From positions 116,283 to 180,282 of the forward strand of contig NW_025064890.1 of assembly GCF_019112545.1 (NCBI RefSeq): a stretch of DNA of 64,000 nucleotides. The letters are read 5' to 3'. The translations under genes and the position numbers were made by a program. The notes below the pieces were generated by a model. It saw only the letters and a list, made by a program, of their open reading frames with translations, was not told the DNA's origin and searched no databases. Shown here piece after piece: positions 55,164 to 64,000 of this stretch (position 1 is the first letter of the stretch; the number at the start of each line of letters is the position of its first letter). Source of the stretch: Guyanagaster necrorhizus (taxonomy: Eukaryota; Basidiomycota; Agaricomycetes; Agaricales; Physalacriaceae).

Positions 55164-55623
55164 TGTTATGATTTTCCATTTCTCTTATAAACAAACCTCT
55201 ATTTATGCTTAGTCAGGGTGCTAACACAGGTGCTTGAGACTGTGGGACAAGGATTAGTCATTATAACTGGCCGAGTCCATCATTGTTTTTCAATGCAACA
55301 ATACTGCCTGATGATGCACAATTAACCTTTTGTATATGATAATGATGCTCTAAGCCTATGAGCACAATGGACTCAGAAACATACAATAGGCAGTAGTATT
55401 ATTAGCAGAACTTGTACAATATTTAAGACAGCTCACTCTTGCTGGTAATCCCCAGCTTCAAGCTAAAAGTTTATCTTCACACCACTCTATACTTGAGTCT
55501 GATTCTTCAGGTCTTGTGATACACTAAGCAGACTATGCATCAGTGAACTCAGCTGATTTTTTAGAGTATGAGAAGATGACTATTTATCATATGTATCTGT
55601 CCATATGATGCTTGGATCAAATA
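55164..55623 (+). repeat. 5' LTR of F (460 bp)
   Basis: It runs TGTTATGATTTTCC...TGGATCAAATA. The same length as the 3' LTR; the differences are mostly C/T and G/A. Confidence 0.95.
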
Positions 55624-55679
55624 ATTAGCTCAAAGCTTCAAGCTTCCCTTTCTCAAGTCCAATTGTGCTGAGAAACTGA

Positions 55680-58600
55680 ATGCCTGCTCTGAATTCCATC
55701 AACCTAAACTTTGATCGAGAGTTCTTTGAACTCCTAGCCTCTATTGTTGGAACCCTATTAGGACTACTTGTGATTATTCAGCTGTGCTAGGGATGTCACT
55801 CAATTATCACTTAGGCTATTTGATATTATCAAGAATTCCAGCATATCAGATATATACTATGAAATATAACCTCCAATCTTCTGCTACATGATATCTCTGA
55901 CTCCAAAAGAATGTCTCACCAGCCTCCAAGTAGCCTTCTATCAGAAGCTGAGCCTAGCAGCTCATATTAGAGGGGCCATTAAGAAGAAGAAAGATATAAG
56001 TATCCTCTCTGATCTGAATCAAGCCAGCATCAGATTGCAGGATTCTAAAACCCCTGAACTCCACCTCAGGAAAGGAACCTCTCAGAGAAGCTCTCTCAGC
56101 CACTCTCCTCTGACTATTCCAGCACCTCTCAAACTCATGGGATTGCTGATCATGCCTGAAATTCCTTTGATGCTGCTCAGCTGGCTCTGAGATCCTGATA
56201 TCCAACATCTGAAAGGCAGGCTTTAAGCCTCTCCACTCAGCATTCTATCAGAACCAGTGACAGGATGGAAAAGAACCCCTCAGACAGGCTCAACAATGAG
56301 CAGCAGGCCCAGAAAAACCAGAATAAAATCATCTACTGGTTATTCCTCATATGGGACCTTAACATCTCATTCAACTACAATGCAGCCCTTCAACAGGAAG
56401 AACAGAGACAGTGGAATACCCTGTAATCAGCCTGGAGTGAGCTGGAGGAGTGTATCATTGAAAGAGGAAGACAGGCTCAGGAAGCAGCCAAGTATGACTG
56501 GCAGCAACAGAAACAGCAGTGAAGAGATGAGAGAGTCTAATTAGAAAGAGCCAATATCTCAAACTGGTATAGGCTCTGACCTGAGGTTGCTTTAGTTCTT
56601 GCTCTAGTATGAGCAGACCGATCTCTCTTGACTCTAGTATTCAGAGAACCCAGCACCACCAACTCTGATTCCTGGACCCCAGAGCAGTGAGTTAATGCAG
56701 AAGTACTCATTGCCAGCAAAGCAGGAAGGAGAGATGATGGAATCCCTCCTTCTCCTTGAGATGATGTTCTAGGACTCTCTCCATACCCTCCAACTCCCCA
56801 GTATCTCTCTCTCTGAAGAACCTCCAGTATTGACACTATGTTTGAGGATAACAAGTTTATCCTCAGGCATTATGGACTATAAGTCCTTAATACTGCCTAT
56901 ATCTCTGCTCATGCCCTCTGAGATTTCCTCAGAAGTCAGGTGATTGGACAGCTCCTTGATGACAGATACCAAAGAAACATCCAGCTCTATCATAAGTGAG
57001 TGGCAGCAGTGTGAGTAACAGGAGGGAACAGATATGACTCCAATATTGGAAGTCAGTCTGCTTCCACCTACCTCAATGCCTCAGACTTTTCAGGCCCTAT
57101 CACTGGGCCAAGCACTCAGCAGTGGGTCAATGAAGATAGTATAACAGCAAGGAGAAGAAGAGAGTTTTTATGACCCATCTGCCAATTCTCTCCTTGAGGA
57201 AGAGGAGGACAATGAGCTTGGGGAAGATAAGGCAACTGAGGATAGTGACCTGCCCTGTGCTGGTGGAGAAATGGCCTATGGGCTCAACAAAGATACAGAC
57301 AAAGAAGCACTAGAGGAGGAAATTCAATAGGCCAGGATGCAAGAATACCAGAAATTATACCAGAGAGAGATAAAGTTTTTATGGAGTGATGCCAACTTGT
57401 TAGCATCATAGATAGGACAATTATATATCTATTTAGAACCTAATGAATGAGTAGAAATCCTTAGACATGCAGCCATGGATTATGCTGCTCAACAATACAG
57501 CAAGAACCATCCAGAAGACCCAGTTGACAGGCTATCAGCATACCAGAAGCTGAAGCTCATACAACCAATGCTCTGGTCACCCTCCATCATGCCAAAATGA
57601 GCCATCCTGATTCCAAACAAAGAATCCACTGAGTGCATACCAAAACCCTTAGACCAGCAGAGAAAGCAGGATCTTAGGAGTCTAGTCTCTGTCTGATAAA
57701 GTCATAGAAAGTAAAAAAAAACTAATTAGAGATAATCCTGAAGCAGTCTGACTAGGCTTTACAGTACAGAATGACATCATTGTCTGAAAGGAAGCTGCCT
57801 CACAGAGAAGCCCAGTTGCAGACAACAATTCCCTCTATTCATTCTCTGGGCCACCAATCAAATAATGATATTCCTCTTTCTCAGACTGATCCAACTCAAT
57901 AGGTGCATTACCAAATGATGTAGCTGTATTATAATGTTGGCCTAATCTACTTCGAAAACTCTGCCCCTTTAAAGAGGTGATATCAACTGATTCTTGATCA
58001 ACTGTGAACAGTACTTTGAGGTTTATATCAGATTCCTAGGGACTGATATGAACAAAGTCATATTTGCTGCCTCCTATCTCAAGAAAAAAGCCAAAACATA
58101 ATAGATCCTCATTTTCTCAAACTTCTGGTCATTGACTTAGGAGCATTACTAGTACTCTTCATAGCCAGTGTTCAAACAAATGCTTCATGATAAGTTTATC
58201 GATCTGGCAGTATAGAAAGTCTATAAACAGAAGATCAAGAACTACAAGATGAGTGATAAGGTGGCAACCGATTACTTTGATGAGTTGAAAAGACTTGCCA
58301 AACTTGCAGGGATTCAAGATGATATGACAAACAATGAAAGGATGGTTGAGGCCCTCAAGAGAGAGATCCCCTCCTCATATGTGATAATGATTTCAGCTAT
58401 TGGCATCAAAGCCTTGATGCCAGTAGAGTATGATGAGTGGAAAGAACAAATCATCAAAATATACAAGGAGCAATAAAGGCAGAAAGCAGAACAGTCAACT
58501 CTGCAAGACTACTCAAAGAAATCGACCTTGCCAACTCTGAATAACAAAGCATCAGAGATGACTGCTGGGAAATCATTGGGATCCTCAATGGCCCCCTCTT

Positions 58601-58848
58601 ATGGCATGCAGAAGACTGGAACCAGAATAATATATACAAGGGCAGAGAAGCCCATGGATATTGATCAGATAAAAAAAGAAGGCAAATGCTTTAACTGCAG
58701 GCAGAAGGGCCACATAGCTAAAGACTGCCCAAAGAAGAAGCAGACCAGAGAGGACATCTGTGCACAGATAGTGAAGCTCCAAAAAGAAGAAAAAGGGCTT
58801 GGTATAGAGACCAAAGTTGAAAAAGTAAAAGACATAGCCAACCAGTGA
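55680..58848 (+). pseudogene. F gag
   Basis: ATG 55680 begins MPALNSINLNFDREFFE, then the hydrophobic helix LLASIVGTLLGLLVIIQLC at about residues 18-36. After many breaks, the frame 58249-58476 gives the capsid end (ATDYFDELKRLAKLAGI, ALKREIPSSYV), and 58528-58848 gives the nucleocapsid with an intact CCHC knuckle at 58687-58728 (CFNCRQKGHIAKDC) and a Lys-rich tail. Gag ends at TGA 58846-58848. The pol frame, -1 relative to it, is open from 58821, giving a 28-nt overlap. Confidence 0.88.
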
Positions 58849-61800
58849 GTGATTCCACTGGATTGGCCAAAGGACTTTATAGTGTGCAACCCATAGCTGC
58901 TAGTCAGACTAATAGTATTTCTATAGTTACTTCTATGCCAACTCTATCTACACATTTGAATATACCACAGTTACTCATTCACACTGAAGAATCACCAAAA
59001 GAAAAAACTCAAATGCCTCAGAGCTAAACAGAGACAGTGAGCTCCACTAACTGACTCAAGCCATTCAAGACCAAATGGATCTGGCAAGCCATTAAAGATG
59101 CTAAAAATAAAGAAGCAGCTAAAGCCATCCTCAAAAACTGAGTCTATTGGACTTAGGCTGAGGAAGTGATAGACAAAATAGTCAAAGAAATGAAAAAAAC
59201 TGAATGCTGCTGAGCTCTGGAATGGCTCAATGAACTTTAAGGACCTTAAAAGTTTATCTGATGATCTAAAACCTCAGAATGAGATCTTCTGACCAAGGCC
59301 TAGATTAAAACACTCATGTCCCAAAACACCCATGCTGTCACTGCTCTAATCGACAGTGGCTGCACAGAGAGCTCTATCAATTGAGCTTTTGTTGACAAGC
59401 ATAAACTTCTCACTTGAGCTATGGCAGCTCTGATCCCAGTCTATAACACAGATAGGACTAAAAATCAAGCTGGCTCAATTACTGAATTCATTGAGCTTAG
59501 GCTCACAATTGATGATCACTCTGAGTGAATTGATCTAGCTATAACCAATTTGAGAATAAAGGAAGTCTTCTTAGGACATGACTGGTTGATCAGACATAAC
59601 CCACTGATCAACTGAAAAACTGGGAAGATAATTTTTGCATAATGTAAATGCTGCAAACTCTTATTTGAACTACTGAATAAAGATTCTAAAGATCAATAGG
59701 ATGAAGAAATGGAGGATAGAGAAACCATTCTTGCTATTGACTTCCAGTGTGAAATATATATTTGCACAATACATTATGCAAACAATCTAGCTGCCAAGGC
59801 CAATGAATGAAAGGAAGAAAGGATCTTTGAGAAAATAGTGCCCAAATAAGCATACAATTTCAAGGACCTGTTCAAAAAGAAAAGCTTTGATGAACTCTCC
59901 AAGCTCAAACCTTGAGATTATGCCATCAGGCTAATTCCAAATATCAATGCCAACCTTGACTGTAAAACCTATCCACTAGGAAATAATGAGCAGCAAGAAC
60001 TCAATAAATTCTTTGACAAGAATTTGTCCAGCTAACAGATTTGACCCTCCAAGTCTCCTATGGCATCTCTCTTCTTCTTTGTTAAAAAAAAAGACTGCAA
60101 GCTATATCCAGTCCAAGATTATCGAAGGCTCAATGAAATAATGATCAAAAATTATTATCCCCTTTCTTTAATCTCAGAACTGATGGACAAGTTAAGAGAC
60201 ACTCAATATTATACCAAGCTTGACATACAATGAGAATATAATAATGTGTGAATCAAGAAGGGAGACAAGTGGAAAGCAGCATTCTAAACTAATCAGAAAC
60301 TTTTTGAGCTGACTATAATATTCTTCAGGCTCGCCAACTCTCCAGCGATATTCCAATGGATAATGAATGACATCTTTAAAGACCTTATCTCCACTGAAAA
60401 AGTGACCATCTATCTTGACAATATCCTAATCATGTCAAAGATGAAGGAGGAATATAGACAGCTAGTAGGACAAGTACTAGCTCTAATGAGAAAACACAAA
60501 TTGTTTCTCAAAGTGGAGAAGTGTGAATTTGAGGTACTCAAAACTGAGTATCTTAGAGTTATCATCAGTGAAGGCAGTATCCAGATGGACCCTATCACAG
60601 TAGCAGAGATGACCAAATGGCTGGAGCCACTCAAGAAAAAAGAGTTACAATCCTTTCTAAGCTTCACAAATTTTTACTGATGATTCATTTGGGACTACAG
60701 CAAAATAGTCTGCCTAATGACCCAGTTAACAGGCAATGCCCCTTGGATGTGAGGCTCTTCACAGCAAGCTGCATTTGACAACTTCAAAAGATGGTTGGCC
60801 AAAGATGTTGTACTCATAATTCCCACACAGGACAGAAAATTCTGCATTGAGGCTGACTCCAGTGAAGGAGCCATTGGTGCTGTCCTGTCTCAGAAACAAA
60901 ATAGAAAATAGTGACCAGTAGCCTTTTTTTCAAAGGTGCTAACCACTATAAAAAAGAACTATGAAATCTATAACAAAGAATTACTCACTATTATGCTGGC
61001 TCTGGAGGAATGGAGACATTATCTGATTGGTGTGATGGAGATGTTTGAGATCTGAACAGATCATCAAAACCTTTGATACTTCTGCTAACCCTAAAAGCTA
61101 AACTAAAGATAAGTCTAATGGATAACAAAACTCAGTCAATATCAATATATATTATATCACAAAGCTGGCACTGCAAACAAAAAGGCTGATCTACTCTCAT
61201 GCTGAGCTGATCATAACCAGAGGGGGAGTGACAATGAAGGAGTGACATTATTAAAATCTGAACATTTCAGGGCCATAATAATGCTGACAGAGAAGGAAAT
61301 CCATAAACAGATCAAAAGTATAATACATAACAGTCACAAATGGAATCAGTATATGGCTCCATCATTAAATCATAAGAGGAGAATGATGAGAGAAGGAGAA
61401 GTTATTTGCTATAATAGGCAGATTTATATATTCAGAGACTAAGCTCTTCAGAGTGAAATCATCACAACTTGTCATGACCATGCAACTGCTGGCCACTCAG
61501 ATATTGTTAAAATTAAGAAACTAATACTGTGAGAGTATTGGTGGCCTAAAATAGACAATAATATTACTATATATATCAAGGCATGCAAAGTCTGCCAATG
61601 AGGCAAATCATCAACACAAGTCCAAGCCTCTCCACTATATCCAAATGAAGTTCCATTATCACCATGGTCTTATATCTCTATCAACATGATCACTGGTTTA
61701 TCAGAGTGCAATAGCTATGATGCTATTATCATCATAGTTGATTGGTTCTCAAAAGCAATCGTTCTGATCATCTGCTTGACTGAACTAACTTTTGAGAGAT

Positions 61801-62741
61801 GAGCAAAAATCCTGCATGATGAAATCTATGCCAAGTATGGAATGCCTCAAATCATCATTTCCAACTAAGAGTCTCAATTCATATCTAAATTTCTTGATGA
61901 TCTATACTGACTATTAAATATAAAATGCAATGCCAGCACAGCATACCATTCTCAAACTGATAATCAAACCAAATGAGCAAACCAAGAGATGGAGAAATAT
62001 CTCCACCTTTTCATTAACTATTGACAAGATGACTGGATTGAATGGCTGGCTCTTGCTGCCTTTTAGCATAACAACTAAATACACTTGGCCATAGAGAAAA
62101 CACTGTTCTTCATCAATCATGGCCAACACTTTAACATGTCACACACTGAATGACACCATACTACTACACCTGCCTCTGCAGACTTTGCTACCACAATGGC
62201 AAAGATTCATGCTAAAACAAAAATAGCTCTTGATAAGGCTGTGACAATAATGAAAAAACAGTATGACAAACATCACTATCCTACACACTTCTATGCAGTT
62301 AATGACAAAGTTTGGCTCAACACAACACATCTATACCTTCTCCATCCAAAATGCAAACTGGCAGACAAATAGACAGGGCCATTCCCAATTATTGCCAAGA
62401 TTGAAGCTTCAGCCTATAAACTCTGTCTTCCCCAAACATAGAAGATACATGATGTCTTCAATGAATCTCTTTTCACATCTTACATTGCTCCAGCCTTCTC
62501 TAATTAAGAATGCCCATCACCTCCACTGCTAGACCTTATCAAAGATGAAGAACATTACAAGATCAACTAAGTATTAAACCATAAATTATGAAAAATCAAG
62601 GCAAAAGGTGATGAGACAACAATGATGGTCAATTATTTAGTTAGCTGGAAAGGCTATGGCCCTGAATCCAACAAGTGGATAAATGAAAAATATATGAGTG
62701 CTGACAATACCATACATGACTATAAACTATCCCTAAATTAA
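58845..62741 (+). pseudogene. F pol: protease, RT, RNase H, integrase, chromodomain
   Basis: It starts VSDSTGLAKGLYSVQP, -1 to gag; one frame carries nearly everything. Protease: TALIDSGCTESSIN near 59340 and LGHDWLIRHNPLIN near 59574. RT: QELNKFFDKNLSS near 59995; [10 protein letters not shown] near 60069; AIFQWIMNDIFKDL near 60345; YLDN instead of YLDD at 60411-60422. RNase H: IEADSSEGAIGAVLSQ near 60846. Integrase: zinc finger about 61470-61600 (CHDH, CKVCQ); core NMITGLSECNSYDA near 61683, IIIVDWFSKAIV, GMPQIIISN, TDNQTK.ANQEMEKYL near 61958; GPY module TGPFPIIAKIEASAYKL near 62377. Chromodomain VNYLVSWKGYGPESNKWIN near 62630-62685. TAA at 62739-62741. Several stops and lost active-site residues show it is dead. 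Confidence 0.92.
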
Positions 62742-62761
62742 GCCATCAGGACAATGATCTT

Positions 62762-62774
62762 AAGGAGGGGGTAA
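62762..62774 (+). other. Polypurine tract of F
   Basis: AAGGAGGGGGTAA stands directly before the 3' LTR, 21 bp after the pol stop. Confidence 0.88.
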
Positions 62775-63234
62775 TATTATGATTTTCCATTTCTCTTACA
62801 AACAAACCCTTATTTATGCTTAGTCAGGGTGCTAACACAGATGCTTGAGATCATGAGACAAGACTTAGTCATCACAACTAGCTAAGTCTGTCATTATCTT
62901 TTGATGCAACAATACTGCCTGATGATGCACAATCAATCTTTTGTGTATGATAATGATGCTCTAAGCCTATGAGCACAATGGACTCAGAAACATACAATAA
63001 GCAGTAGTATTATTAGCAGAACTTATATAGTATTTAAGATGGCTCACTCTTGCTGGTAATCCCCAGCTTCAAGCTAAAAGTTTATCTTCACACCACTCTA
63101 TACTTGAGTCTGATTCTTCAGGTCTTGTGATACACTAAGCAGACTATGCATCAGTGGACTCAGCTGATCTCCTGAAGTGTGAGGAGATGACTGTTTATTA
63201 TGTATATCTGTCCATATGATGCTTGGGTCAAACA
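62775..63234 (+). repeat. 3' LTR of F (460 bp)
   Basis: It runs TATTATGATTTTCC...TGGGTCAAACA. It pairs with 55164-55623. Confidence 0.95.
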
Positions 63235-63314
63235 ATATGTCACTTGGGCTTAACAATTAGCTTGAAGCTTCTAGCTTCTCTTCCCTTATGTATAACAAAC
63301 ATGAAGGAAACCAA

Positions 63315-64000
63315 ATGCCACTATCATTCACATCAATCTCTGATCTTACAGATAACTTCTTTAAGCTTTTAGCCTCTATCATTGGAACTCTTCTTGAATT
63401 ACTCACTATTGTCTATCTCTGTTGAGAAAGGCAATCCATAACTGCATGAATCATCAGGCACTATCACACCTTCAGAACTATACAACAAATTATCTGAAAT
63501 ATCACATCTGTCCTCTCTTTTCATGACATTCCAGAATCCATCTGAACTTCCTATTAGCTCATACTAGAAGCCATTCTAGAAACTCAATCTGGCAGCCCAA
63601 TTTTAAGGGTTCATTCAGCAGAAAAAGAACACTGATACCCTCTAGAACCTTTCTGACATAGCAACAGAAACAGCTTCTCTTAGCACTCTTAGCACCTGAC
63701 AAATCTCTCTCCAGTTGCAGACTATAAGAATAAAGATCTCCCTAACAACTTTTTTGATGCTGAACCATCTTCTGATCCTTCCACCACTCCATCTAAGCAC
63801 AGAATTAGTGATCATGCCTGGAGCTCCCTTGATACTTCTAGAGTGGCTACAGGCTCTAGCCACAACTCACTCTATGCAACTCTGAAAGAAAGCTCTGTCT
63901 CTTTCATCTACATTGCCAGCAGCAGCAAAGGAATCAGCAACTATAGATCAGACTACAATCCTGAGAGGCTGACCCTCAAGAACATCCTTAACTGATATGA
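63315..64000 (+). pseudogene. G gag, N-terminal part (runs off the window)
   Basis: ATG 63315 begins MPLSFTSISDLTDNFFK, then LLASIIGTLLELLTIVYLC, a hydrophobic helix, and a TGA where Arg is expected. Later parts align with B1 gag after A2 (18.38-18.7 kb) and C1 gag (5.8-6.1 kb). No long frame survives. Confidence 0.78.

Larger units (their letters stand above)
55164..63234 (+). mobile_element. B-type Ty3/gypsy element F (complete), target duplication ATATG/ATATA
   Basis: It is 8071 bp with two LTRs of 460 bp each. ATATA (55159-55163) and ATATG (63235-63239) differ by one transition and lie in the G LTR, which reads correctly across the join. Gag, pol, purine tract and both LTRs are in order, making this the best template for the B-type plan. 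Confidence 0.94.
54754..64000 (+). mobile_element. B-type element G (5' LTR split by F; continues beyond the window)
   Basis: The 5' LTR is in two pieces, 54754-55163 and 63240-63255, because F inserted near its end. The leader and gag start follow at 63256. It is close to B1 in both LTR and gag N-terminus. The rest is beyond the window. Confidence 0.85.

Noticed and set aside
1..64000. CRISPR arrays, rRNA, tRNA, bacterial operons
   Set aside because: None seen; repeats are dispersed LTRs, and the introns and element types are eukaryotic.

Overview
The window is a fungal transposon graveyard with no recognisable host gene. Almost every base belongs to Ty3/gypsy LTR retrotransposons (gag, protease, RT, RNase H, integrase, GPY/F module, chromodomain), plus one pogo/Tigger-type DNA transposon. 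A 49-nt GTAAGT...CAG intron in an element-borne gene, together with Ty3 chromodomain elements, suggests a filamentous fungus, most likely a TE-rich basidiomycete. The species cannot be fixed from the sequence. Family letters A to H are working labels for this window only.

Layout. 1-2894 is the 3' part of a young family A element with intact frames and many CpGs. It carries integrase plus chromodomain on the + strand, a spliced gene on the opposite strand, a polypurine tract and a 3' LTR. 2995-4275 is a minus-strand chromovirus remnant (H). 4407-30942 is element C1, interrupted in order by a solo LTR (4864-5391), element B1 (6604-25638), a solo family A LTR (26312-26810) and C2 (starting at 30943). 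B1 itself contains a pogo element (7297-10222, holding another solo LTR at 8143-8660) and a complete family A element, A2 (10414-18374). C2 (30943-42362) contains a minus-strand, 5'-truncated element D (34625-39439) and is cut by element E (42363-50815). E has an unclassified insertion (45347-47210) and is fused in its integrase to a family A fragment, A3 (50816-54128), which is itself interrupted by a minus-strand remnant (51005-about 52157). 54340-52 kb-end remnants are a decayed LTR (54340-54752) and element G (54754-64000), whose 5' LTR is split by a complete element F (55164-63234).

Most boundaries are supported by TG...CA termini and 5-bp target duplications: GCTTG, TGAGC, ACCCT, GGAAG and AGATG are exact; GGCTC/GACTC and ATATG/ATATA have one transition; the pogo element has TA and 25-bp inverted repeats. 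These give an insertion order.

Except for A1, the window is almost free of CpG. Paired copies show CG replaced by TG or CA, and many arginine CGA codons are now TGA stops. This fits cytosine-methylation decay or a RIP-like process. All open frames outside A1 are therefore fragments of pseudogenes.

Points of most interest: the spliced antisense gene with a coiled coil and a Zn2Cys6-like cysteine pattern carried by all family A copies; a -1 gag/pol arrangement kept in five B-type copies; a hydrophobic helix near the N-terminus of B-type Gag in six copies; a 5'-truncated LTR element that still has a perfect target duplication; and a register-keeping chimera between two integrases.
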